A stretch of DNA of 64,000 nucleotides from an uncultured Burkholderiaceae bacterium (GCA_937871985.1 CALMPB010000400.1:124001-188000), one strand, 5' to 3'; positions 33,052 to 41,296 are shown, numbered from the stretch's first letter. The notes: a model not told the origin generated them from the sequence alone. Numbers and translations are program-made.

Positions 33052-34980
33052 ATGTACACGCAAAAAAAGAAGCACGCTGAATTCATCCTCGCCCTGCGCG
33101 CGCAGGCTTTCGCTCACCCGCTCTTCGAACGTAAGACCCCCGAGCAGACTGTCTTCGAAGTGACGGACCGGGACTTCATGGACTGGGTGAACGATGCGGC
33201 GCAATCGCACCTCATCGTGGGCGAGCGTTCGTGGCTCGAGCAAGACCCGACGTATCGCCAAGTCTTGCCCTACATCGTGCTCTACCGCATCAACGCCCAA
33301 GGGCAGCGTGAATACTTCGCTTACCGCCGTACGAGCGGCGTGGGTGAATCGCGCCTGGCTGGCAACGCCTCGGTGGGCGTGGGCGGTCACCTGGATGTAC
33401 AAGACCTGCGCGTGTTCGATGACACGAACATCCTGCACTTCTTCGATTCGATGACCTCGGGCGCCACGCGCGAGATCGCTGAAGAAGTCAAGATCCATGC
33501 GCCGGCCAGTGGCGATGTGGGCGGTCTGCTGCAATACGACCTGAACGGCATGATCCCCAGCCTCGTCGTGCTGGATGACACCAACGAAGTCGGTCAAGTC
33601 CATGCGGGCATGGTGTTCTTCATCGAAGTGCCGGCTGACGCCACTGTCACCGTCGCGGAAGAAGAACTCGAGCAATTCGCCGTGCCGATGCAAACGGCCC
33701 AGGCGTTGCTGGAAAGCGATTTGCCGCTGGAGAACTGGACGCGCATGGTCCTCGAGCACGAATACGCGTTTGAGCAATCGCAGCAGGCGCTCCTCGCAGA
33801 CTTCAAGCAAGAATACCGCGCCGTCTCCAACGCCAGCCACCAAGCCCAGCTGCGCACGCTCGCAGCTCCCGTGCCGGCTGAAAAGGTGGTGCAGGACCAA
33901 CCCAAGCCCGCCCAAGTCCTGCACACGGTGGGCAACCGCCTGAAAGAAGTGCGCATGGCGCGCTCGCGCGGTGTCGTGGTCGATAACGCGACCTTCTACG
34001 ACCATCACGTGGAAGTCGCCCTCGGCCTGGACAACACCGGCAATCCGGATGCACCGGAAGGTTCGGACGCGCTCATGGCCGCAGTATTCGTGCTGCTCGC
34101 GCAAAGCGATGACTGGGCGCGCATCGAAGCTGCCGTGCCGGCTGACACGCCCATGGGTGAGCTGGCCATGACGGCGTACCAACTCTGGCTCGCCAACCTG
34201 GGCCGTAACCTGGATGGTGGTGAAAACACGGTTCGCGTGACCGTACTGATGAAGCTGTTGCGTCCGCTCACCAAGGAAGAAGAAGAGGCAGCGCTCGCCA
34301 TCGTGGAAACGCCGGACGAAGACCTCGACCCGGTGATCTTCGAACGCCTGATCGAACTGCGTCGCTGGTATTCGGCTGACGATGCACGTGATCGTTACAT
34401 CCGCCGGGTGGGTGCTCGCGCCATCGCTTCGGGTGAAGCGGCTGAACTGCTCGCCGGTCTGACCAAGCAAGACGAAGCTGAACCCAGCCTGGCTGACAAG
34501 CTCAACACCCTCTCGACGGGTGCTCGTTCGGCAGCGTTCTCGCTCAACGGCGGTATCGCAGATTTCTCGCACTTCGGTGAGGACGGCGTGGTCTACGCGC
34601 TGGCTGATGCGGTTGCCAATCCGGCTGTCGATGAGATCCGCATCGTGGGTCTGTCGGTGGTGCGTGAAGCGTTGCGAAACGGTCGCTGGACGGGAATCGT
34701 GCAATACGGCCTCGTGCTGGAAACTGCGCTCGAGAACTGGGTCAACGATGCTGTGGTCGAAGGCCAAGCCGATCGCGTGCAAGCACTGGTGGCGGTGATG
34801 CGTCGCTTCTACCTGGGCAAGTACATGCGTGAGAACGGCCTGCTCGTAGATCCCAATGCCGACTTGGCCGGCGGCGCTACGCTGGAAGGCGTGAAGACCA
34901 ACGCCCCGGATCCGCTCGCTTGGGTGGGCCAAGAAATCGAGAAGCTCCAAGCCTCCGCCACCCTGGATCAGAAAGGCTAA
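33052..34980 (+). CDS. Nudix-domain protein with large C-terminal extension
   Basis: A 642-residue protein. Residues about 75-230 form a Nudix-like domain: YFAYRRTSGVGESRLAGNASVGVGGHLD (GGH at 111-113) and REIAEEV (140-146), giving the GX...REUXEEX box with an unusually long gap of about 25 residues where the canonical box has fewer. The final Gly of the box is Lys. Residues 300-642 are helical and unfamiliar. Nudix enzymes cleave nucleoside-diphosphate-linked compounds; related cellular proteins with the same RRxxxxGExRLxGxxSxGxGGH start are poorly characterised. Codon use is strongly C-ending, suggesting high expression. Confidence 0.72.
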   Translation: MYTQKKKHAEFILALRAQAFAHPLFERKTPEQTVFEVTDRDFMDWVNDAAQSHLIVGERSWLEQDPTYRQVLPYIVLYRINAQGQREYFAYRRTSGVGESRLAGNASVGVGGHLDVQDLRVFDDTNILHFFDSMTSGATREIAEEVKIHAPASGDVGGLLQYDLNGMIPSLVVLDDTNEVGQVHAGMVFFIEVPADATVTVAEEELEQFAVPMQTAQALLESDLPLENWTRMVLEHEYAFEQSQQALLADFKQEYRAVSNASHQAQLRTLAAPVPAEKVVQDQPKPAQVLHTVGNRLKEVRMARSRGVVVDNATFYDHHVEVALGLDNTGNPDAPEGSDALMAAVFVLLAQSDDWARIEAAVPADTPMGELAMTAYQLWLANLGRNLDGGENTVRVTVLMKLLRPLTKEEEEAALAIVETPDEDLDPVIFERLIELRRWYSADDARDRYIRRVGARAIASGEAAELLAGLTKQDEAEPSLADKLNTLSTGARSAAFSLNGGIADFSHFGEDGVVYALADAVANPAVDEIRIVGLSVVREALRNGRWTGIVQYGLVLETALENWVNDAVVEGQADRVQALVAVMRRFYLGKYMRENGLLVDPNADLAGGATLEGVKTNAPDPLAWVGQEIEKLQASATLDQKG

Positions 34981-34982
34981 CC

Positions 34983-35180
34983 ATGCCTGACTCTACGCGC
35001 CCCGATACACCGTGTATCGGGGTGTGCTCCACGCTCTTTGATCGAATTTGCAAAGGGTGTGGACGCACAGACGAAGAAGTCTCGAACTGGGTGTTCTACT
35101 CCGACGAGCAAAAACGCATTGTGTGGGATCGTATCGAACAAGAAGGTACGGCAATGCGCTTTACGCGCAAGGAGCGTTGA
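34983..35180 (+). CDS. DUF1289 small four-cysteine protein
   Basis: Start at ATG 34983, 2 bases after the previous stop. The 65-residue protein has the DUF1289 pattern: PCIGVC (Cys11, Cys15), CKGC (Cys23, Cys26), then EEVSNW and a WDRI helix. The four cysteines should bind zinc or an iron-sulfur cluster. The family is common in Alpha-, Beta- and Gammaproteobacteria, which points to the host range and to acquisition from a bacterium. Function unknown. Confidence 0.88.
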   Translation: MPDSTRPDTPCIGVCSTLFDRICKGCGRTDEEVSNWVFYSDEQKRIVWDRIEQEGTAMRFTRKER

Positions 35181-35181
35181 C

Positions 35182-35262
35182 ATGGAACTCATCGGATGGC
35201 TGTTTGTGATTTGCGTGCCAGGTTCGATTCTGGCTTGTTGCGCTATTAATGGCGGCCTCTGA
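35182..35262 (+). CDS. 26-residue hydrophobic peptide
   Basis: ATG 35182 lies 8 bases after AAGGAG and just after the DUF1289 stop. The peptide is almost entirely one membrane helix (WLFVICVPGSILACCAI). The ribosome site and position make it a plausible phage microprotein. It is short, so confidence is moderate. Confidence 0.5.
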   Translation: MELIGWLFVICVPGSILACCAINGGL

Positions 35263-35287
35263 TGCTTGCCTATTTCTGGAGTCGTTA

Positions 35288-35524
35288 ATGAACCAATATG
35301 CGGCTGGCTTGGTTATCGCAGGACTCGTGCTGCTAGTCTTGGTCATGTTTGGTGTCGATCGCTGGCATAACCGCAAGACCTTGCGCGAGTGTAAGGATTT
35401 CATGAAGGACGTGCTGACCCGCACAAAGACTGACCGCGAGCGTTTTTTGGAGCGTCGTGAAAAAGTCGAACAGGACATGGCGCGCGGTTCTCGTATGACA
35501 GACCACCGTTTCAAGGATAAGTAA
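35288..35524 (+). CDS. Small membrane protein with charged helix
   Basis: Start chosen at ATG 35288 behind TGGAG; the frame extends to 35249 without a ribosome site. The 78-residue protein has an N-terminal transmembrane helix (about 3-23: GLVIAGLVLLVLVMFGV) and a long charged helix (TLRECKDFMKDVLTRTKTDRERFLERREKVEQDM). The topology is like an inner-membrane spanin subunit but it is short and lacks an outer-membrane partner nearby. Stop overlaps the next start (TAATG). Confidence 0.6.
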   Translation: MNQYAAGLVIAGLVLLVLVMFGVDRWHNRKTLRECKDFMKDVLTRTKTDRERFLERREKVEQDMARGSRMTDHRFKDK

Positions 35525-35973
35525 TGCAACTCATCAACGCGCTCGACAGCAACATGCATCTGGCGGTGTTTGCGATTCGCTACGGTGCCGGCTACGCAGC
35601 CATGCTCGAGCAAGACGGCAACCCCGCGAAGTACGTGGATGCGCTCACCTCCAGCTACTCGGATCTAGCGTGCGACTTGGGCGCAGCCATCAGCGAGCTG
35701 GAATGGTTTCCCCTCGGCTTTGGTGAAACGCCTGAAAAGGCTATCGCTGCTTTGCAAGAGCGCCTGGGCAAAGCGCAGACTCAAGGTGAAGCGCAAGCCG
35801 TTCTTTACGGGGCGGCACAAGTTCATCACCTGCTCTACCAGTACGAAAAGGAAAGCACGGCTTCCAAGGATTACTGGGGGCAGTTGCGAATCATGATTAA
35901 AGCCATCGAGCGCTTTAGAGGCGGGCTCGATCACATCGTGGCCATTTACGAAGGGCCAGGAGACGACGCATGA
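35524..35973 (+). CDS. Hypothetical helical protein
   Basis: A 149-residue soluble protein, nearly all helical, with coiled-coil-like stretches (EKAIAALQERLGKAQTQGEAQAVLYGAAQVHHLLYQYEKE). It starts on the last base of the previous stop and overlaps the DHH gene start (ATGA). No family recognised. Confidence 0.6.
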   Translation: MQLINALDSNMHLAVFAIRYGAGYAAMLEQDGNPAKYVDALTSSYSDLACDLGAAISELEWFPLGFGETPEKAIAALQERLGKAQTQGEAQAVLYGAAQVHHLLYQYEKESTASKDYWGQLRIMIKAIERFRGGLDHIVAIYEGPGDDA

Positions 35974-36887
35974 AAGACCTCGTGATCTTTCACGAAAACT
36001 GCCTGGATGGGCTTTGCGCGGCAGCCGCCGTCTGGCTCTATCAAGGCGGCGATCACACCGACTACGTGGGCACCACCTACGGCAAGCCGGTGGTTGACGT
36101 GACGGGATACCGCAAAGTCTACCTCGTGGACTTTTGCTACGATCCCGAGACGCTGTATAAGCTTGCGCACTTCGCGCAAGAAATCATCGTGCTCGATCAC
36201 CACATCAAGGCCAAAGAGCGCTTCGATACGTATCAAGGCGAGCAGCCCAAGAACGTCACACTGGTGTTCGATACGTCTGTTTCGGGCGCGATCGTCACGT
36301 GGCGCCACATGCACCACCGGCAACTGTTGCCCATGCCGAGCCTGTTCAATTACGCAGGCGACTACGACATGTACGCGTTCAAGCTCGAAGGTACGCGGGA
36401 GATCACGGCAGCACTCTTTGAGAACCCGGCCTACCGCGATCAGGATGTGCGCGCGTTTGCCGAGTATCTGGAAGACTTCGACTACTGCGAGCCCGACGTC
36501 TACCAACAACGCCTGCGCGATCTACGCACGATGGGTACGGCATTCAATCAGTTGCGCGAAACGCAAGCGCGGCGCATGATTGCTCGTAACCTCACGTTCC
36601 AGCGCTTCGATGGCGTCACGGTCCCAGTCATCAACGTACCCTATGAGTTCGTCTCGCGAGTGGGCGAGATCCTCTCGGAAGACCATCCGTTTGCAGTCAT
36701 GTACGAAGATCAGCTGGGAATCGGCATGCGCAAATACTCGCTGCGTTCGAAAAAGAATGGCGGCATGGATGTGGGTGCCATCTGCGTGCGCTGCGGTGGT
36801 GGCGGACATCTGACTGCTGGCGGCTTTACCGTGCCGATGCAAATCGCACGGCTGCATCAGCCGGCACCCCACCAGCCGGTCAAATAA
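35970..36887 (+). CDS. DHH-family phosphoesterase
   Basis: A 305-residue protein with the DHH layout. It has FHENCLDGLCAAA near residues 7-19 (the usual FHxxxDGxxAA metal site, here with Leu before Asp), a VDFCY aspartate motif, LDHH (about 72-75), and DHHA1-type GGGGHLTAGGF near 274-284. DHH enzymes include NrnA-type oligoribonucleases and phosphodiesterases that cut short RNAs or cyclic and linear dinucleotides. In a phage, plausible tasks are recycling nanoRNA or removing signalling nucleotides; the choice is not decidable from sequence. It overlaps the previous stop by 4 bases. Confidence 0.85.
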   Translation: MKDLVIFHENCLDGLCAAAAVWLYQGGDHTDYVGTTYGKPVVDVTGYRKVYLVDFCYDPETLYKLAHFAQEIIVLDHHIKAKERFDTYQGEQPKNVTLVFDTSVSGAIVTWRHMHHRQLLPMPSLFNYAGDYDMYAFKLEGTREITAALFENPAYRDQDVRAFAEYLEDFDYCEPDVYQQRLRDLRTMGTAFNQLRETQARRMIARNLTFQRFDGVTVPVINVPYEFVSRVGEILSEDHPFAVMYEDQLGIGMRKYSLRSKKNGGMDVGAICVRCGGGGHLTAGGFTVPMQIARLHQPAPHQPVK

Positions 36888-36930
36888 GATAAGGGTCGGT
36901 AGGTAAAGACTTACCGATTCCACCATCTTA
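36886..36930 (+). terminator. Long hairpin after the DHH gene
   Basis: TAAGAT at the stop codon region (36885-36890) can pair with ATCTTA (36925-36930), and TCGGTA with TACCGA inside. No T tract follows, so this is either a weak terminator or the 5' domain of the structured region at 36932. Confidence 0.35.
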
Positions 36931-36931
36931 T

Positions 36932-37005
36932 GCTAGGGAATCGCACAAATCTCGAAAGGCTCTAACAACCTACCTGACCCATTGCGAACGACGTGCATCC
37001 CTAGC
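36932..37005 (+). ncRNA. Candidate 74-base structured RNA
   Basis: GCTAGGGA (36932-36939) and GCAC (36943-36946) pair exactly with TCCCTAGC (36998-37005) and GTGC (36993-36996), a 12-bp helix with one small asymmetric internal loop that encloses 46 bases. No open reading frame lies inside. It is not a tRNA by loop sequence. The 36888-37074 gap is otherwise a leader for the gene at 37075, so the helix may instead be a regulatory leader. Confidence 0.4.
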
Positions 37006-37074
37006 TCCCCTAATTCAATCGTGATGCTGTCCCATCTTGTGTAGTTTGCGTTAACTATTAAGAAGGGTAACGTC

Positions 37075-37725
37075 ATGAAGTACGCATCGCGTTTCCTTCA
37101 GTGGTTGGTGCTGTCACTGATAGGAGTAGTGTTTCAAGTCACCGCCATGCTGCTCATCAACTGGTGGGCCGTGTTTCTCGTTCGTCCCGTGCGCCCTGGC
37201 GAATGGCCTTACGAGAATCTCGAAGAGCAGTGGAAAGGCATCGAGTGCGGATTGCCTCGTTGGTTGCGCTGGATAGGTCCCATTAACTCCACGCTCGATA
37301 CGGGCTGGACCAAAGGGTACCTTGTGGCTAACAACCTGTATAGTCCGCTCGTGCCGCCGACTTACTGGATGCGCAAGTGGTTTCAGCTTCGCTGGCTGTA
37401 CCGCTTGACCGGTTACGCGTTTCTGTATCGTGCACTCGGCATTCGCATCGAACTTGTGGAATGGAAAGTCGTCAAGGAGTTTCATATCCCTGGCGAAAAG
37501 CGTGTCCTAGTGTGTGTAAATCCGTCAAAAGGTTACTGGTGCTTTATCCACCAGACCAAGACGAGCACGTACAAGCTTGGCTGGGACATGAGTCGGTATT
37601 ACGATTTCCGTCGTAGCCAATGGGAAGCCATCACCACGCGCAAACCGTGGGGACCCGAATGGCGCACGATGGTGACCTACCGCATCCGTCCACGACAAGG
37701 CAACAAGTTTGAATTGTTTTCGTGA
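37075..37725 (+). CDS. Membrane protein of unknown function
   Basis: A 216-residue protein behind AAGAAGGG. An N-terminal hydrophobic segment of about 30 residues (WLVLSLIGVVFQVTAMLLINWWAVFLV) is followed by an aromatic, tryptophan-rich soluble part (PRWLRWIGPINSTLDTGW, WKVVKEFHIPGEKRVLV). The pattern resembles small phage membrane proteins with a W...P.N(T/S).LD.GW core; function unknown. It is alone between the two structured noncoding stretches. Confidence 0.6.
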   Translation: MKYASRFLQWLVLSLIGVVFQVTAMLLINWWAVFLVRPVRPGEWPYENLEEQWKGIECGLPRWLRWIGPINSTLDTGWTKGYLVANNLYSPLVPPTYWMRKWFQLRWLYRLTGYAFLYRALGIRIELVEWKVVKEFHIPGEKRVLVCVNPSKGYWCFIHQTKTSTYKLGWDMSRYYDFRRSQWEAITTRKPWGPEWRTMVTYRIRPRQGNKFELFS

Positions 37726-37734
37726 GGGTTTCTC

Positions 37735-37982
37735 TCACTAGCTATGAAATCGGATGATTCGTTAATCAGGTTGCGTTCGCTTGTAACGGGGCTTGAGCGT
37801 ACTGGATTAGCGAATTGCTTGACTAGATGAGTTGTCCTGCCTCCTAGTCTTTATCACAAGGGGTGCTGCCATTCACCTCTTGGCTTATCTAGCCGGTTTC
37901 AAACTCTAGACCAATACGACCTCGCTCCCTGCAAGAGTCGGTATGAGGTGCCAGTAGGATTGGGTAGCTGGCTTTTTCTTTC
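37735..37982 (+). ncRNA. Candidate structured noncoding RNA with own terminator
   Basis: This is the longest gene-free stretch in the window (37726-38079). ATTCGTTAATC (37757-37767) pairs with GATTAGCGAAT (37805-37815), an 11-bp helix with one G-T pair. GACTAG (37821-37826) pairs with CTAGTC (37844-37849), GGGGTG near 37860 with CACCTC, and GCCAG (37950-37954) with CTGGC (37968-37972). The last is followed by TTTTTCTTT as in a terminator. Several independent helices followed by a terminator suggest an RNA gene. No tRNA loops and no good open frame are present. Confidence 0.4.
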
Positions 37983-37992
37983 GTAGCATACG

Positions 37993-38019
37993 CCCCTCCC
38001 GGTCTGGGAGGGGTTTATT
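37993..38019 (+). terminator. Rho-independent terminator
   Basis: CCCCTCCC (37993-38000), loop GGTCT, GGGAGGGG (38006-38013), then TTTATTCC. It is the second terminator-like hairpin after the candidate RNA. Confidence 0.8.
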
Positions 38020-38079
38020 CCGGCGCATTGAAAAATCAAAAATTATCGGTGCGACTCATTACGTGTAGGAGAATTCGCC

Positions 38080-38256
38080 ATGCACGGCAACGCGTCATTC
38101 GTCCAGTCTCGCCACACCCAACGCATGGATAAACAAGTCCTGCGTGCCTTTACCATGCGAGACACGCCTCGGGTGAATTCAACCAAAGAACGCTACTATC
38201 AAGAGATCGCAGGCTATGCGGCAACCCCACCACGCTACAAACCGGTCGATTTTTGA
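38080..38256 (+). CDS. Small basic protein (58 residues)
   Basis: ATG 38080 follows AGGAGAATTCGCC and gives 58 residues, basic and polar (RHTQRMDKQVLRAFTMRDTPRVNSTKERYYQE). No membrane segment. The good ribosome site and the position right after a terminator support a real gene. Its end overlaps an alternative, less likely start of the next gene. Confidence 0.6.
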   Translation: MHGNASFVQSRHTQRMDKQVLRAFTMRDTPRVNSTKERYYQEIAGYAATPPRYKPVDF

Positions 38257-38287
38257 CCCCTATCGATACCCGCCCAAAAAGGTATTG

Positions 38288-38638
38288 ATGAATGGCTACC
38301 ATCTCGTGGATCTGCACTTCAAAGAAGCGGACGTGATGTCTGAGATCACCGACACGGTTGATGAAGTGATCTTCATGATCTTTGAGGCCATCCGTTATAA
38401 AGAGAGTGCCGAAGAAGACGTCCTGGAACTCTCTCAAACGGTCAAGGACGACTTACTGGTGATCGGCTATGATGAGCATAGTCCTCAAGTTGCCAGCGCT
38501 GTCATGAACATCCTCACGCTTTCTGCAGCCATCATGCGGGAAGTCAGTCTCCTAGGCCTTTACGATCAGTACGGGAATCTTCCCTACTCCTTCGGAGGCC
38601 GGATTTCAAATAACGATTTTCTACTCGTCATCGAGTAA
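38288..38638 (+). CDS. Hypothetical protein
   Basis: Start chosen at ATG 38288 with AAAGGT upstream; the frame runs back to 38216 inside the previous gene. The 116-residue product is acidic and helical (EITDTVDEVIFMIFEAIRYKESAEEDVLELSQTVKDDLLV). No motif recognised. The gene at 38653 follows after 14 bases. Confidence 0.58.
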   Translation: MNGYHLVDLHFKEADVMSEITDTVDEVIFMIFEAIRYKESAEEDVLELSQTVKDDLLVIGYDEHSPQVASAVMNILTLSAAIMREVSLLGLYDQYGNLPYSFGGRISNNDFLLVIE

Positions 38639-38652
38639 CCGAGGTACCCTAA

Positions 38653-39564
38653 ATGGCAAAGAAGAATAAACAGATCGAAGCAGAACAAAATCTGGAAGCC
38701 CGCCTGGAGCAAGATATCCAGTATCACCAGGACATGCAGACCGAGCATCTGAAAGATGCGCGCCGTTACATCGAGCAAGCCAAAGCGTTGATGGAGGCTG
38801 GCCGTGATGCGAAGTCTCAGCAAGAGCGCGACATCGAAGAAATCATGGCGCTGCATCGTGAGCGCCAGCAAGCCCGTGCCCGCATGGAAGAGCTGCTGGT
38901 CAAACCGGCATACGAGCAACATAGCTTCGATGTTCATGCCGAAGCAGAGCAAGCCGCGACTCGCAATCCGGTGTACTGGAGCGCGGTCCAAGATATGGTG
39001 GACCGATTGGCAGCGGAACGCGGCTTGTCGCACCTGACCGCTCAGCCGGCGTTTCACGAGGTCGCCCGCCGCCCCATGAAGTTCGGTATTCTCGATTCGA
39101 TGACCGTCACGCGCGGTGCTGGCGTTTCAAAGCAAGAGCGCGACGCGCATGACGTCGATCGCCTGGAACGTCTACTGCAAATCAAAGATGGTCCTGATCG
39201 GTTCATGCTTGAGCTCAAGCGCGGCATGAGTGCGTTGCAATACGCAGCGTCTCAGATGCAGCAGTTCGACATCGACGTGTTCGAGACGATGACGCGCCTA
39301 TCGGATTACCTGATGGACATGGAGTCGGCCATCGATGGACTGCAAGCGCTGTGCGATGAGATCCGTGATGATCACTCGGCCGAAAACGCAGAAGACGAGG
39401 GCAATTACTTTGCTAACGCCGCCAAGGCCGCTGGCGAAGAACTCTTCATGCAGCTCAAAGCGCTGGGCGCGTACAAGGACGGCATGCTGCCTTACGTGCT
39501 TGATCGCGTGACCAAGAATGGCCTGCTGATTTTCCGCCGGCTGGAAGAAGACGATTTGCTATAA
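38653..39564 (+). CDS. Coiled-coil protein of unknown function
   Basis: A 303-residue protein. Residues 1-90 are a long charged heptad-like helix (QNLEARLEQDIQYHQDMQTEHLKDARRYIEQ, RERQQARARMEELL). The rest is also helical and acidic. Probably an oligomeric, elongated protein. Last gene before a large terminator hairpin. No family recognised. Confidence 0.62.
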   Translation: MAKKNKQIEAEQNLEARLEQDIQYHQDMQTEHLKDARRYIEQAKALMEAGRDAKSQQERDIEEIMALHRERQQARARMEELLVKPAYEQHSFDVHAEAEQAATRNPVYWSAVQDMVDRLAAERGLSHLTAQPAFHEVARRPMKFGILDSMTVTRGAGVSKQERDAHDVDRLERLLQIKDGPDRFMLELKRGMSALQYAASQMQQFDIDVFETMTRLSDYLMDMESAIDGLQALCDEIRDDHSAENAEDEGNYFANAAKAAGEELFMQLKALGAYKDGMLPYVLDRVTKNGLLIFRRLEEDDLL

Positions 39565-39573
39565 AACCAAGAC

Positions 39574-39616
39574 ACGACAAGAGTCAGGATGGGGCAACCC
39601 TCCTGCTCTTGTCGTA
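39574..39616 (+). terminator. Large terminator-like hairpin
   Basis: ACGACAAGAG (39574-39583) and CAGGA pair with TCCTG and CTCTTGTCGT, around an inner GGG-GCAA-CCC hairpin. The stem is about 18 bp. ATTCC follows instead of a T run. Confidence 0.65.
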
Positions 39617-39667
39617 TTCCCGAATAAAAAGCTATGCCGCAAAAAGCGTGATTGTACGAATTTTCGA

Positions 39668-39690
39668 ACCTATATTACGCTAGTGAATGA
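39668..39690 (+). promoter_or_regulatory. Promoter-like TATATTAC element
   Basis: TATATTAC at 39671-39678 is an exact copy of the early-promoter core described for phiKZ-like phages. It lies 55 bases after a terminator hairpin and 63 bases before the ATG at 39742. Of the candidate promoters here it is the only exact match. Confidence 0.6.
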
Positions 39691-39741
39691 AGGTATAGAA
39701 CCTTTCGCTTAGTCCCTCTAATAACCACAAGGAGTCGTGCC

Positions 39742-40263
39742 ATGAATAACCACAACAGTTTTAGCTTGACCGTACCGGAAGATGCGCTGGCGTCTCGCTT
39801 TCCGATGCTGTGCTCGATGATGGACCCCAAAGTCCCGGCGTTCGTGCGCGATCTGCTCGCAGCGCTCAAAGCGTGCGGACACGAACAAAACAAACCGATC
39901 CTGGCTGAAGGCGAACGCAGCGTGATCGAATTCGAGTCGGTGCATTCCGCAGGCGTGTATGTCGGCATCGGCGTGGCAAGCCCGCACACGGGCGGCGCCA
40001 TCGACCGTGCGATTTACGACCTCTGGTTCTACGATAACGAGGCCGCGATCGATGCGATTGCTGCGCTCAGCCCGAGTGATTTCACGCCGTTCTTTCCGAA
40101 CAACGTCGAGCGATACCCGAGCACCGATTCGGCGATGCTGGGCGTGCTCGCGCACTTGCATAAACACTACCCGGACATACAGGCTTCGTTTGTGACTGAA
40201 GTCGCAAGCAGTTGGCCCAACGTCAAACTGTGCATGACCGATATGTTCATTCTGATGCGCTAA
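39742..40263 (+). CDS. Hypothetical protein
   Basis: A 173-residue soluble protein with a CAAGGAGTCGTGCC leader. Contains GVYVGIGVASPHTGGAIDRAIYDLWFYDNEAAIDAI. First gene of an operon that runs to about 48 kb and is expected to be early because of the TATATTAC element. No family recognised. Confidence 0.6.
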   Translation: MNNHNSFSLTVPEDALASRFPMLCSMMDPKVPAFVRDLLAALKACGHEQNKPILAEGERSVIEFESVHSAGVYVGIGVASPHTGGAIDRAIYDLWFYDNEAAIDAIAALSPSDFTPFFPNNVERYPSTDSAMLGVLAHLHKHYPDIQASFVTEVASSWPNVKLCMTDMFILMR

Positions 40264-40272
40264 GGAGCCCAA

Positions 40273-40935
40273 ATGCCTACTCGTGCAAAAGCTGTTCAAT
40301 TCAAAGACCTGCGCCAAGGCCGGGCGTTCTGGTACGTGGAAGCTGGGTTCGGGGTCGAAGACAACGGCATGACCCTCATCAACCGCGCAGCCGATCCCGT
40401 GCAAGCCTTCATCACCAGCGCACCGCGTCTGCGTAAGCGCAAGACGTTTTCCATGGACGCGCAAGTGCTGGGTCAGCACCACTTGCCGATGATGCGCCTG
40501 AAGCTTGCCTTTCACGAAGTCGAAACCTCGCCCGAGATCCTGGGCGTGGCATCGCCCTGGACCAAAGATCGTGAAGAGCTGGCCTGGAACCATGCACGGC
40601 TTTTCACCAGCCTGAACGCAGCTCGTCGCTACGCCGACTGGTTTCTCTACCACTACGTACCGGGCGATGAAGAATCGGAAACCGTGCTTCAGCAACTGGG
40701 CGGAGATTCGCTCGGTCTCTGGATCCATGGTCAGGAAATCGATCTAGACGATCCGAACGCAGCGCTTCCCGAAAACCACGAAGACATCGATGAGAACCTC
40801 TTCGTGCCCGACTACCGCCAACGCGATGACTACTACAAGGCCATGACGGTGGTCTCGGGTCTGGCTCACAAAGTCGCCCGTGGGGATCGCGATGACGACG
40901 GCGCTGGCGATACGAGGTTCGCACTCGCGCCCTAA
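40273..40935 (+). CDS. Hypothetical protein
   Basis: A 220-residue soluble acidic protein. The N-terminal region is basic to neutral (MPTRAKAVQFKDLRQGRAFWYVEAGFGVEDN); the C-terminal region is rich in Asp and Glu. It is 9 bases downstream of the previous gene. No motif recognised. Confidence 0.6.
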   Translation: MPTRAKAVQFKDLRQGRAFWYVEAGFGVEDNGMTLINRAADPVQAFITSAPRLRKRKTFSMDAQVLGQHHLPMMRLKLAFHEVETSPEILGVASPWTKDREELAWNHARLFTSLNAARRYADWFLYHYVPGDEESETVLQQLGGDSLGLWIHGQEIDLDDPNAALPENHEDIDENLFVPDYRQRDDYYKAMTVVSGLAHKVARGDRDDDGAGDTRFALAP

Positions 40936-40946
40936 TGAGGCTCGCT

Positions 40947-41273
40947 ATGAAAGAACAACAACCCAACACCTACGCTGTGGTCAACGCCACCATTGTGACG
41001 CTTGACCCCAAAGACGAAAACGCTACGTCTCTCTTGGATAAACCTATCCAATTGAGCGTTCAGTTCTATCGGGATCCGAAGCTGTGCCAAGATCCCGAAG
41101 ATGCCTTGCTCGGTGGCATTGTGACCGAGCGTACGACGGACCTGCTCGAGCCGGTCGTGCACGCAGAGATGCTGCGCGAAATCGAGCGCAGTGCAACACT
41201 CAAGCACGTGATCCGTGGCGCCACTGACTGGCGCACCGGTTACAGCTTGATCGAAATGCACACCCTTAACTAA
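40947..41273 (+). CDS. Hypothetical protein
   Basis: Start chosen at ATG 40947 with GAGG 5 to 9 bases upstream; ATG 40935 overlaps the previous stop (TAATG) and is the alternative. The product is 108 residues, soluble, with VVNATIVTLDPKDENATSLLDKPIQLSVQFY. No family recognised. Confidence 0.58.
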   Translation: MKEQQPNTYAVVNATIVTLDPKDENATSLLDKPIQLSVQFYRDPKLCQDPEDALLGGIVTERTTDLLEPVVHAEMLREIERSATLKHVIRGATDWRTGYSLIEMHTLN

Positions 41274-41296
41274 ACCAACAAAAGGATGTACCTAAG

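Noticed and set aside
32572..34950. 792-residue open frame on the minus strand
   Set aside because: It lies opposite two well-supported + genes (31915 and 33052) with good ribosome sites and biased codons. Long antisense frames arise from the strong third-position bias there.
35288..35973. Spanin pair
   Set aside because: The 78-residue protein has spanin-like topology, but the following gene has no lipoprotein signal and no lysis genes adjoin.
37744..37830. 28-codon frame in the noncoding region
   Set aside because: No ribosome site, and its bases take part in the predicted 11-bp helix.
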